Shown here in pieces: positions 1 through 6,234 of a DNA stretch of 7,513 bases; the first letter of the stretch is position 1, and the number at the start of each line of letters is the position of its first letter. Under the pieces are notes generated by a model. The model made no database searches and was not told where the DNA came from. It saw nothing but the letters and a program-made list of their open reading frames with translations. Source of the DNA: Pseudomonadota bacterium. GTDB taxonomy: Bacteria; Pseudomonadota; Alphaproteobacteria; Rhizobiales; Beijerinckiaceae. A program made the translations under genes and the position numbers. The stretch covers positions 1-7,513 of the forward strand of contig JAJXZN010000126.1 in the NCBI GenBank assembly GCA_021780015.1. The letters are read 5' to 3'.

Positions 1-718
1 TGAGGATCGCAACGCCGCCGGGCACGAGGCCAGTAAAGATTTCCGCCTTGGCATCGGCGATGGCTTCGACCGAATCGAAGAATTCGAGATGCACCGGCGC
101 GACGGTGGTGATGATCGCAACATGAGGCCGCGCCATGCCGGTCAGCGGCAGAATTTCGCCGGCGTGATTCATGCCGATCTCGATGACGCCGAAACGCGTG
201 TCGCGCGGCATCCGCGCGAGCGTCAGCGGCACGCCCCAATGATTATTGTAGGATGCCGCCGAAGCATGCGTCGCACCTTCGTGCGACAAAACATGGCGCA
301 AGGCCTCCTTCGTCGTCGTCTTGCCCACCGACCCGGTGACAGCAACGATCCGCGCTGCCGTGCGCGCCCGCGCGGCGACAGCGAGCCCTTCGAGCGCACG
401 CAACACGTCGCGCACGACGTAAAGCGGGCCGGTCTCTTTCAATCGATCGGCATGATCTTCATCGACGACGGCAGCCGCTGCGCCTTTGGCGAAGGCATCG
501 GCGACATGATCGTGCCCGTCGTTACGCTCGCCCCTGATCGCGAAAAAGAGATCGCCGGGCATGAGCGTCCGCGTATCGATCGAAATGCCGAAGATCGGCT
601 GCGGCATGGCGCCGCTGAGCCGGGCGCGCAGCGGCGCGAACAGGCCGAGCGGCGTCCACAAAGGCTCGATGTAGGCTTCCGGCGCCAACGCGCTCTCCTG
701 CGACATGTCAAAACTCAT
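1..718 (-). CDS. murF: UDP-MurNAc-tripeptide--D-alanyl-D-alanine ligase, MurF (3' part missing)
   Basis: MurF is the cytoplasmic ATP-dependent ligase that adds D-Ala-D-Ala to the UDP-MurNAc tripeptide, completing the peptidoglycan precursor. I translated 239 residues from the ATG at 718 to the window edge with no stop. This is about half of the usual 450-480 residues. Visible signatures are an N-terminal Mur domain with the substrate-binding segment SIDTRTLMPGDLFFA (about 46-60), the ATP-binding P-loop VTGSVGKTTTKE (127-138), SYNNHWGVPLTLARMP (156-171) and EIGMNHAGEI (180-189). The last two are characteristic of MurF rather than MurE. The start codon lies in an ATGA overlap with the murE stop (715-718), and GGGAG sits about ten bases upstream inside murE. 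A second in-frame ATG at codon 5 is a less likely alternative. The C-terminal ligase domain is beyond the left edge, where mraY and murD would be expected next from dcw gene order. Confidence 0.95.
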   Translation of the reverse strand, partial: MSFDMSQESALAPEAYIEPLWTPLGLFAPLRARLSGAMPQPIFGISIDTRTLMPGDLFFAIRGERNDGHDHVADAFAKGAAAAVVDEDHADRLKETGPLYVVRDVLRALEGLAVAARARTAARIVAVTGSVGKTTTKEALRHVLSHEGATHASAASYNNHWGVPLTLARMPRDTRFGVIEIGMNHAGEILPLTGMARPHVAIITTVAPVHLEFFDSVEAIADAKAEIFTGLVPGGVAIL

Positions 719-2184
719 GCCGCAGAAACTCCCAAGACGGCGCGGATGCATTGCTGATCCGAAAACGGCAGGATTTTGTCGCCGACGATCTGGCCGGTTT
801 CATGGCCCTTGCCGGCGACGAGCAGCACGTCCCCCTCTTCAAGTGCCGCAACACCGGCCGCGATCGCCTGCGCCCGATCGCCGATCTCGTCGATCCTGGC
901 GCCCGGCACGTTGCGCGCGCCGGCCAGGATCTCGGCGCGGATTTCCGCCGGATCTTCCGAGCGCGGATTGTCGTCGGTGACGATGACATCATCGGCGAGC
1001 CGCGCGGCGAGTTCGCCCATGATCGGGCGCTTGCCCTTGTCGCGGTCGCCGCCGCAGCCGAAGACGACCACCAGCTTGCCGCGAGCCAAGGGCCGCAAGG
1101 TCCGCAGGACTTTATCGAGCGCATCGGGCTTATGCGCGTAATCGACGAAGATCGGCGCATGGTGGCGGCGCCCGACAAGTTCGAGCCGGCCGGCAGCGCC
1201 CTGCAACGTTTCGAGCGCCGCGAAAACCGGCTCGGGCGCTTCACCCGTTGCGAGCGCAAGACCCGCCGCGACCAGCGCATTCTGCACCTGGAAATCGCCG
1301 GCGAGCGGCAAGCGTACCGAATACGTGCGGCCCGCATGCTGCAACGAAAGCGCGGTCGCAAAGTCTTCCGGCTGGATGCGCAAAAGCCGGATCGCTTCAC
1401 CGGCCAGCCCGACCGTGAAAAGACGCAAGCTCCGCGCCCGGCACGCCGCGATGACTTTCTCCGCCACGTCGCTATCCGCATTGACAACCGCCGCCTGCCC
1501 CGATGTCAGCAGCGTATCGAACAGGCGCAGCTTCGCCGCGAGATAGGAATCCATATCGGGATGATAATCGAGATGGTCGCGCGACAGATTGGTAAAGGCG
1601 CCGGCGGCGACCCGCACGCCATCGAGCCGGCGTTGATCGAGCCCATGCGACGACGCTTCAAAGGCGAGATGCGTCACGCCGTCCTGAGCCAATTCGTCGA
1701 GCGTCCTGTGCAGCGAGATCGGGTCGGGGGTCGTCAGCGAGCCGTAGACCTCGCCGGACGGCGCGACAAGTCCGATCGTGCCGAGCGATGCGGCGCGGCG
1801 GCCGAGCGCAAGCCAGATCTGCCGGGTGAAGGCGGCAACCGAGCTTTTGCCGCTGGTGCCGGTGATCGCAACGATGGTCTCGGGCTGGCGCGGATAGAAG
1901 CGCGCTGCGGCGAGCGCCAAGGCCCGGCGCGCATCCGGCACTTCGATAAACGCCGCCTGCCCGACATCGATGACGCGCTGGCCAATGACGATGATCGCCC
2001 CGCGCGCGACGGCCTCAGCGGCATAGGCCGCGCCGTCCGCCCTGCTGCCGGGCAAAGCGAAGAAGGCAAAATTCTCGCCGACGCTGCGGCTATCGGCGCT
2101 GATCCCGGCGATCTCGCGCCCCGCCAAAGGCCCGGCCAGCGCCGCCTCGGGCAGGAGATCGCCAAGTCGCCGAACAAGCCGCAT
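715..2184 (-). CDS. murE: UDP-MurNAc-L-Ala-D-Glu:meso-diaminopimelate ligase, MurE
   Basis: MurE adds the third stem-peptide residue to UDP-MurNAc-L-Ala-D-Glu in the cytoplasm, using ATP. The 489-residue product matches the family length. An N-terminal substrate domain includes SADSRSV (29-35). The P-loop is TGTSGKSS (108-115), followed by TTPDP (151-155), EASSHGL (176-182), a lysine in AAKLRLF (K218) at the place of the carbamylated lysine, YAHKPDAL (349-356) and GKGHET (458-463). DNPR (405-408) is the established selectivity motif for meso-diaminopimelate, so the cell wall should be of the Gram-negative DAP type. I chose the ATG at 2184 because it overlaps the ftsI stop by one base (TGATG) and because the protein aligns with the family from there. 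The frame stays open upstream to 2340, but that extension is arginine-rich and lies inside ftsI. Only a weak GGAAG precedes the start, so translation is probably coupled to ftsI. Confidence 0.97.
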   Translation of the reverse strand: MRLVRRLGDLLPEAALAGPLAGREIAGISADSRSVGENFAFFALPGSRADGAAYAAEAVARGAIIVIGQRVIDVGQAAFIEVPDARRALALAAARFYPRQPETIVAITGTSGKSSVAAFTRQIWLALGRRAASLGTIGLVAPSGEVYGSLTTPDPISLHRTLDELAQDGVTHLAFEASSHGLDQRRLDGVRVAAGAFTNLSRDHLDYHPDMDSYLAAKLRLFDTLLTSGQAAVVNADSDVAEKVIAACRARSLRLFTVGLAGEAIRLLRIQPEDFATALSLQHAGRTYSVRLPLAGDFQVQNALVAAGLALATGEAPEPVFAALETLQGAAGRLELVGRRHHAPIFVDYAHKPDALDKVLRTLRPLARGKLVVVFGCGGDRDKGKRPIMGELAARLADDVIVTDDNPRSEDPAEIRAEILAGARNVPGARIDEIGDRAQAIAAGVAALEEGDVLLVAGKGHETGQIVGDKILPFSDQQCIRAVLGVSAA

Positions 2185-3971
2185 CAATGGCTTCCGGTCA
2201 CGACCGCAGAATTGGCGGCGGCATAGCCAAGCTGCGCCAGCAGCGGGAAAGGTTCGCTCGGCGGGGTGAAACGCGGCTCGATGCCGAGCAGCGGCCCGAC
2301 GCGCGCGACGATCTTGCCGGCCACGGCGCCCGAGTTCCACGCGGCGGTGTGGAAGCCATAGGTTCCGGGGATTGCCTGCGGTTCGTCGAGCATCACGAAG
2401 AAAAGATACTTGGGCTTGTCGGCCGGGACAATCGCCATGAACGTGGTCAGGACCTTGTCATGCGAATAATGGCCGTGCTCGATCTTGTCGGCGGTGCCGG
2501 TTTTGCCGCCGACGAAATAGCCGTCGATATTGGCGTTCTTGGCGGTGCCGATCTGGGCATTGAGGCGCATCAGATAGCGCAGACTCTCGGAGGTCTCAGG
2601 CTTGACGACGCGGGGCGCGTCAAGTTTCGCCTCGGCCTCGCTGCGCTTCAAAAAGGTCGGATTGATCATCAGGCCGCCGTTGACGAGCGCGCCGACGGCC
2701 ATCAGCGCCTGTAGAGGTGCGACGTTGAGGCCTTGCCCGAAAGCGATCGTCATCGTGTTGAGTTCGCCCCAATTCTTCGGCACGAGGGGCGGCGCCGACT
2801 CAGGCAGTTCCGTGCGCAGACGCGTCAATTGCCCCATTTTGCGCAAGAAAGCCTTGTGGCCATCGACGCCGACCATCATCGCCATGCGCGCGGTGCCGAT
2901 GTTTGAGGAATAGGTGAAGACTTCCGGCACCGACAGGAAGCGGTGCTGCGGCTCAAAGTCGTGAATGGTGAAGCGGCCGTAGCGCAGCGACTCGCGCGCA
3001 TCGATCTTGCTGTTCAGCGTCACCTTGCCGGCATCGAGCGCCATGGCGATCGAGAGCGCCTTGAAGGTCGAGCCCATCTCATAGACGCCGACCGTGAGCC
3101 TGTTGATGCGATGCGGATCGAGCGCATCGACAGGATTGTTGGGGTCGAAATCCGGCAGCGAGGCCAGAGCGATGACTTCGCCGGTGTTGACATCGAGGAT
3201 AGCGGCGGCGCCGGCCTTGGCCTTGAACTTCTCGATACCCTTGGCCAGTTCGTCGCGCACGGCGTAGGTCGCATTGAGGTCGAGCGAGGTGACGATCGGC
3301 TTCAAATTTGTCGTCGTCAGATTGAAGCCGGCGCTCTGCAACGCCGACAGGCCCTGCCCGTCGATATATTTTTCGAGGCCGGAAATGCCGACGCCATCGA
3401 TGTTGGCATAGCCCAGCACATGCGCGGCAATGGGGCCGTTGGGATAGACGCGCTTGTTCTCCTGCTGGAAGCCGATGCCCGGCAGGCCGAGATGATAGAC
3501 CGCCTGCTGCTCGGCCGGCGTCACGGCGCGTTTGACCCACACAAAACCCTTGTGCGAGCTGAGTTTCTCGGTCAGTTCGCGCGCATTGAGATCGGGAAAG
3601 ATAGACGTCAATTGGTCGACCGCCTCATCGCGGTCGATGATGCGCCGCGGCTCGGCAAAGACCGATGTGACTTTGATGTCGGTCGCGAGCACGGCGCCAT
3701 TGCGGTCGAGAATATCCGGCCGCGCTGCCGCAACCGTGTCGGACGCAGCTTCGTGCGTCTGGCGCAATTCCGGATGCATCGCGAAATAGACGAGCTTGCC
3801 GCCGATGACGCAATAGACGAGCACAAAGCCGCACGCGATCAGGCGAATGCGCCGCGTGCTCTTGTCGAGCTTCGTGGTGAGCAGAGCGCCGAGCAAGCCG
3901 CGGCGCGGCTTCGTCGGCCGGCGCGGCGCCGCGCCGGGGGCCTCCGGGTAAGGTTCGTTGGTCTCGGTCAT
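2184..3971 (-). CDS. ftsI: Peptidoglycan D,D-transpeptidase FtsI (PBP3, class B penicillin-binding protein)
   Basis: FtsI is the septum-specific transpeptidase. It is anchored in the inner membrane with its catalytic domain in the periplasm, cross-links new peptidoglycan at the division site, and is the target of several beta-lactams. The 595-residue product has a basic, proline-containing cytoplasmic tail (1-41), one membrane segment (about 42-63), a PBP dimerisation domain starting near ARPDILDRNGAVLA (83-96), and a transpeptidase domain. The three active-site motifs are intact: STFK (301-304, catalytic S301), SSN (355-357) and KTGT (490-493). GFHTAAWNSG (539-548) near the C-terminus resembles the usual end of the domain. 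The start overlaps the ftsL stop by four bases (ATGA, 3968-3971). No good Shine-Dalgarno sequence precedes it, which suggests translational coupling. Its position between ftsL and murE is the standard dcw arrangement. No residue looks abnormal. Confidence 0.97.
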   Translation of the reverse strand: MTETNEPYPEAPGAAPRRPTKPRRGLLGALLTTKLDKSTRRIRLIACGFVLVYCVIGGKLVYFAMHPELRQTHEAASDTVAAARPDILDRNGAVLATDIKVTSVFAEPRRIIDRDEAVDQLTSIFPDLNARELTEKLSSHKGFVWVKRAVTPAEQQAVYHLGLPGIGFQQENKRVYPNGPIAAHVLGYANIDGVGISGLEKYIDGQGLSALQSAGFNLTTTNLKPIVTSLDLNATYAVRDELAKGIEKFKAKAGAAAILDVNTGEVIALASLPDFDPNNPVDALDPHRINRLTVGVYEMGSTFKALSIAMALDAGKVTLNSKIDARESLRYGRFTIHDFEPQHRFLSVPEVFTYSSNIGTARMAMMVGVDGHKAFLRKMGQLTRLRTELPESAPPLVPKNWGELNTMTIAFGQGLNVAPLQALMAVGALVNGGLMINPTFLKRSEAEAKLDAPRVVKPETSESLRYLMRLNAQIGTAKNANIDGYFVGGKTGTADKIEHGHYSHDKVLTTFMAIVPADKPKYLFFVMLDEPQAIPGTYGFHTAAWNSGAVAGKIVARVGPLLGIEPRFTPPSEPFPLLAQLGYAAANSAVVTGSH

Positions 3972-4354
3972 GGCTTGGTGGCGCCCGGCTTGATCTGCCC
4001 GGTCGGCGTCGGGTCGACGGGCGCAGGGTTCTGCAGGCCGAGAGCATCGAGCTCCTGGCCGATGTCGTCATGCGGCGGGCCTTTGTCCGGCAAGCCGCTC
4101 GCCGGCACGATCTGCGTCACCGCCGGCATCTGCAACTTCAGGAACTGGTCGGCCAAAGCCGCGATGCGCTCGGGCCGCGAGACATGTTCCCACTCCGCCC
4201 GCAGCATGCCGATCTGATCGTCCTCCTGCTGGAGCTTTTCGCGCAATTGGACGATTTTCTCGGCCCGGAAAATCGTCTCGTATTTTACCGAATAGGCGAA
4301 AATCGCAGTGCCGACCAAGGCGACGATGGCGAGCACGTTGAGGAGCCGGATCAT
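3968..4354 (-). CDS. ftsL: Cell division protein FtsL
   Basis: FtsL is a small bitopic membrane protein of the divisome. In other bacteria it forms a complex with FtsB and FtsQ and helps activate the FtsW-FtsI septal synthase. The 128-residue product shows the family layout. It has a two-residue cytoplasmic start with one arginine, a membrane helix (about 4-21), a charged heptad-like coiled coil (about 28-57) and the short motif SRPERIAALAD (59-69) common at the end of the FtsL coiled coil. A proline-rich tail (about 83-128) follows and looks unstructured. FtsL sequences diverge widely, so the call rests as much on size, topology and position between rsmH and ftsI as on sequence. The ATG at 4354 overlaps the rsmH stop by one base (TGATG), with AGGAG nine bases upstream. 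The tail is somewhat longer than in enterobacterial FtsL, which I would not over-read. Confidence 0.9.
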   Translation of the reverse strand: MIRLLNVLAIVALVGTAIFAYSVKYETIFRAEKIVQLREKLQQEDDQIGMLRAEWEHVSRPERIAALADQFLKLQMPAVTQIVPASGLPDKGPPHDDIGQELDALGLQNPAPVDPTPTGQIKPGATKP

Positions 4355-5394
4355 CAGCCCTTTCTCCTGCTTTGCTGGGGCAGATGCGCGAGCGCGACGA
4401 GCGCGGCATCGAGCGAATGCGGCGGCGCATCCGTGCGCGCGGCGAAACGCAACTTGGCCGAACGCGCGCGGGGGTTTTCGCTCGTTTCGGCGGCGCAGGC
4501 CTCGACCGGCTGCTTGCCGATGAGCGTAAAGCTCGGCGCAGGCTTTTTGGGCTCGCCGGGCAAAGGCCGCGATTTGGCCTCGCCGCGGCCTGACCGCGCG
4601 GCGAAGAATTGTTTGACGATGCGGTCTTCGAGCGAATGGAAGGTCACGACGGCAAGCCGGCCACCCGGCTTTAGCTGGTGTTCGGCCGCCGAAAGGGCCG
4701 CGACGAGTTCGCCAAGTTCGTCATTGACCGCAATGCGCAACGCCTGGAAGCTGCGCGTCGCCGGATGGATCGCGCCCGGCCGCGCCGGAACCACGCGTGC
4801 GATCAGCGAGGCAAGCTGCGCGGTGGTGGTGATCGGCGCTTCGGTGCGCGCCGCGACAATGGCCTTGGCGATGCGCCGCGCCGCACGCTCTTCGCCGAAA
4901 TGATAGAAGATGTCGGCGAGTACCGCCTCGTCGGCTTTGTTGACGAGATCGGCGGCGCTCTCGCCGCGCCCGCTCATCCGCATATCGAGCGGACCGTCGT
5001 TGCGGAAGGAAAAGCCGCGCCCGGCCTCGTCGAGCTGCATCGATGAGACGCCAATGTCGAAGACGATGCCGTCGAACGCGCCGATGCCCTGTGCTTCGGC
5101 GACAACGTCGAGTTCGGAGAAACGCGCTTCGACAAGCGTCAGCCGGCCGCCAGCGGCCTCGACGAGATCGAAGCCACCGGCAATGGCGCGCGGATCGCGG
5201 TCGAGCGCCAGAACCGTCGTGTCGGGAATGGCAAGGATCGCCGCGGAATAGCCGCCGGCGCCAAAGGTCGCGTCGAGATAGACGCCGCCCGGATGCGGGG
5301 CCAGGGCTTCCAGAACCTCCGCACGAAGCACGGGAATGTGGCGGGCCAGTCCGCCAGCGGCGACGTGCTGAAGATCGCCGCGGCCCGAATTCAT
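4354..5394 (-). CDS. rsmH: 16S rRNA (cytosine(1402)-N(4))-methyltransferase RsmH (MraW)
   Basis: RsmH uses S-adenosylmethionine to methylate N4 of C1402 in 16S rRNA, in the decoding centre of the small ribosomal subunit. The 346-residue product is of slightly more than usual length. The SAM-binding Rossmann core is visible as [12 protein letters not shown] (39-50), ALDRDP (63-68) and [11 protein letters not shown] (108-118). Further family signatures are GFSFR (127-131), PLDMRM (135-140), [18 protein letters not shown] (210-227) and [15 protein letters not shown] (250-264). The C-terminal stretch after about 265 is rich in Pro, Arg and Lys and ends in RRKG. The frame is open far upstream (to 6006), but the ATG at 5394 is chosen because it forms an ATGA overlap with the mraZ stop (5391-5394), has GGAG at 5402-5405 seven bases before it, and fits the family N-terminus. 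It is probably translationally coupled to mraZ. Confidence 0.97.
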   Translation of the reverse strand: MNSGRGDLQHVAAGGLARHIPVLRAEVLEALAPHPGGVYLDATFGAGGYSAAILAIPDTTVLALDRDPRAIAGGFDLVEAAGGRLTLVEARFSELDVVAEAQGIGAFDGIVFDIGVSSMQLDEAGRGFSFRNDGPLDMRMSGRGESAADLVNKADEAVLADIFYHFGEERAARRIAKAIVAARTEAPITTTAQLASLIARVVPARPGAIHPATRSFQALRIAVNDELGELVAALSAAEHQLKPGGRLAVVTFHSLEDRIVKQFFAARSGRGEAKSRPLPGEPKKPAPSFTLIGKQPVEACAAETSENPRARSAKLRFAARTDAPPHSLDAALVALAHLPQQSRRKG

Positions 5395-5882
5395 TCCCGT
5401 GCTCCATGTGGCGGCGGCGGCCCGTCCGGCGCCGCGGATTGGGATCCAAGCTGTTTCCGTAAAACGCGCGATCGAGCTTTGGCCTCCTCGAAATGCGCCT
5501 GAAAACGGCTCGGCTCCCAGATCTGAAACCTGTCTCCCTTTCCGAGGAAGGTCACTTCCTGCGTAATCTGCGTAATAGCCTTGATCGTCTCCGAGAGAAC
5601 GACGCGGCCCTCCGCATCCACTTTCAAAATCTCGCTGGCGCCAAAAAGTGCCGTCGAGAGATGATCCCGTTCTTCCGAATAGGGCGCGTGCCGCGCCAAA
5701 AGCTGATCGATTTCCCGCAACAGGGCGTTGCCGCCGCAATCGACAGCCTCGCCTTCCAAGGCCGGATGCACGAAGAGCCCGTCGAATCCGTCGCGTGCCA
5801 GAACCGCCCTGAATGGCGCCGGGATCGACACGCGACCCTTCGCATCCAGCCGATTGGTGAAACACGAGACGAACCGGTCCAA
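5391..5882 (-). CDS. mraZ: Transcriptional regulator MraZ, TTG start
   Basis: MraZ is a small ring-forming DNA-binding protein of the AbrB/SpoVT fold. In Escherichia coli it represses its own dcw operon through TGGGN direct repeats. The 163-residue product carries the two expected tandem half-domains, each with the conserved D-x-x-G-R signature: DAKGRVSIP (13-21) and [10 protein letters not shown] (89-98). YSEERDHL (68-75) and FQIWEPSRF (in the second half) are also typical. The family N-terminus ([18 protein letters not shown]) begins at a TTG codon at 5880-5882. No ATG is available in this frame upstream. GGAGG lies seven bases before the TTG (5890-5894), which strongly supports it. A second TTG at 5961-5963 would add a 27-residue arginine- and glycine-rich extension with a poorly placed ribosome site, so it is less likely. 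The stop overlaps the rsmH start. Five TGGGNT repeats lie 104-150 bases upstream, consistent with autoregulation. Confidence 0.95.
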   Translation of the reverse strand: MDRFVSCFTNRLDAKGRVSIPAPFRAVLARDGFDGLFVHPALEGEAVDCGGNALLREIDQLLARHAPYSEERDHLSTALFGASEILKVDAEGRVVLSETIKAITQITQEVTFLGKGDRFQIWEPSRFQAHFEEAKARSRVLRKQLGSQSAAPDGPPPPHGARE

Positions 5883-5889
5883 GCCCCCG

Positions 5890-5894
5890 CCTCC
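5890..5894 (-). promoter_or_regulatory. Shine-Dalgarno site that decides the mraZ TTG start
   Basis: On the minus strand GGAGG is followed by seven bases (CGGGGGC) and then TTG. This is a full anti-Shine-Dalgarno match at ideal spacing, and the only strong one near the predicted N-terminus. The run of purines continues to the start codon, so weaker alternative pairings exist, but all point to the same TTG. Confidence 0.75.
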
Positions 5895-5922
5895 GCCACC
5901 CCAAACGCCACGCCGCAAAACA

Positions 5923-5991
5923 ATCCCAGGCCGGCTCGCCGCCTCTGGCCGCCCAAACGCCAAGCGGCGCAGCGAGCCTCAACCATGGGAT
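5923..5991 (-). promoter_or_regulatory. Predicted stem-loop in the mraZ leader
   Basis: In the minus-strand transcript, bases 5978-5969 (GGCTCGCTGC) can pair with 5942-5933 (GCGGCGAGCC). This gives ten base pairs, one of them G-U. Within that loop, GCCGC (5968-5964) pairs with GCGGC (5952-5948), leaving a five-base bulge and an 11-base terminal loop. Outside it, ATCCCA (5991-5986) and GG (5984-5983) can pair with CCTGGGAT (5930-5923). The fold would occupy the first part of the leader if transcription begins near 5990, and it ends about 28 bases before the GGAGG of mraZ. There is no uridine run directly after it, so it is not an obvious terminator. Pairing was done by eye. GC-rich DNA gives chance stems, so the functional meaning is an inference. 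Confidence 0.4.
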
Positions 5992-6032
5992 AGCTTGGGA
6001 TAACATGGGATCTAGATGGGGTCAATCTGGGT
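5986..6032. promoter_or_regulatory. MraZ operator: five TGGGNT direct repeats
   Basis: The plus strand carries TGGGAT at 5986, 5996 and 6006, TGGGGT at 6017 and TGGGTT at 6028. The start-to-start spacing is 10, 10, 11 and 11 bases, so all copies lie on about the same face of the helix. A sixth partial copy (TGGGC) at 6048 is 20 bases further, again two turns. TGGGN direct repeats with 5-base spacers upstream of mraZ are the established binding site of MraZ in E. coli, where three copies are described. Here the first three copies match that spacing exactly and the array is longer. The repeats read on the strand opposite to the mraZ message. They overlap the candidate promoter, which fits autorepression. 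Confidence 0.85.
5997..6025 (-). promoter_or_regulatory. Candidate promoter of the dcw operon
   Basis: On the minus strand TTGACC (6025-6020) serves as a good -35 element. After a 17-base spacer comes TATCCC (6002-5997), a poor -10 element that keeps only the first three consensus bases; TG lies two bases before it. Transcription would start near 5990, giving a leader of about 108 bases. Both elements fall within the TGGGNT array, so MraZ binding would cover the RNA polymerase site. The -35 match and the spacing support the call. The weak -10 lowers confidence, and other promoters further upstream or read-through from glcF are possible. Confidence 0.5.
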
Positions 6033-6219
6033 TATGGCGCCATGCCATGGGCGCGCGAGGCCCACGCAAGATTCAACCGCATTAGAAATTGTTAGGGTTA
6101 ACACCCCGTTGAAACGGCGGAATCGGGCCGAAGTGCCGACGAAAAAAGCTCATTTCGGGGTTTTATCGCGCGGCTCGACGCGTTGGCATGATCGAGGCGG
6201 CTGGATAGGGGCCGCTTGA

Positions 6220-6234
6220 AGGCGCGACGCGCCT
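6220..6234. repeat. Perfect inverted repeat at the end of the lysine-rich gene
   Basis: AGGCGCG-A-CGCGCCT on the plus strand is a perfect 15-base inverted repeat with a one-base centre. As RNA it could form AGGCGC/GCGCCT with a three-base loop. It shares two bases with the TAG stop of the lysine-rich gene (6233-6235). On the minus strand only two T residues follow, so it is at best a weak intrinsic terminator. It could also be a chance palindrome in GC-rich sequence. Confidence 0.3.

Larger units (their letters stand above)
5883..6232. other. Non-coding gap upstream of mraZ
   Basis: This 350-base stretch separates the lysine-rich protein gene from mraZ. From the mraZ side it holds the ribosome site, the predicted leader fold, the TGGGNT array with its embedded promoter, a perfect 10-base palindrome ATGGCGCCAT (6034-6043), and an A+T-richer patch (about 6071-6105) containing GTTAGGGTTAAC. 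The remaining part (about 6106-6219) shows no gene or convincing site. No supported gene reads from it on the plus strand. Confidence 0.7.

Noticed and set aside
89..757. 222-residue open frame on the plus strand
   Set aside because: It is antisense to murF, whose P-loop and MurF-specific motifs are intact. Its composition is dominated by Arg and His.
751..2226. 491-residue open frame on the plus strand
   Set aside because: It lies antisense to murE, which has all family motifs. The frame is rich in Arg, Asp and Gly with no recognisable domain, as expected for a GC-rich shadow frame.
2185..2340. 52-residue N-terminal extension of murE
   Set aside because: It lies inside ftsI in another frame and is Arg/Ala-rich. 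MurE aligns from the ATG at 2184.
2943..4217. 424-residue open frame on the plus strand
   Set aside because: It is antisense to ftsI and ftsL, both clearly real, and contains no domain signature.
5883..5963. Longer mraZ starting at the TTG at 5963
   Set aside because: The added 27 residues are Arg/Gly-rich and unlike the MraZ family. The ribosome site fits the TTG at 5882 much better.
5395..6006. Open frame fused in front of rsmH (204 extra residues)
   Set aside because: It overlaps mraZ in another frame, and its composition (Gly, Arg, Trp) shows no domain. The ATGA overlap and GGAG support the start at 5394.
6087..6102. Possible CtrA box around GTTAAC
   Set aside because: Only one TTAA half-site exists. 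The bases seven positions upstream are AATT, which do not match the TTAA-N7-TTAA pattern.
6140..6157. Possible terminator CGAAA...TTTCG with a T-run on the minus strand
   Set aside because: The stem has only five mostly A-T pairs with an eight-base loop, and the T residues are inside the structure, not after it.
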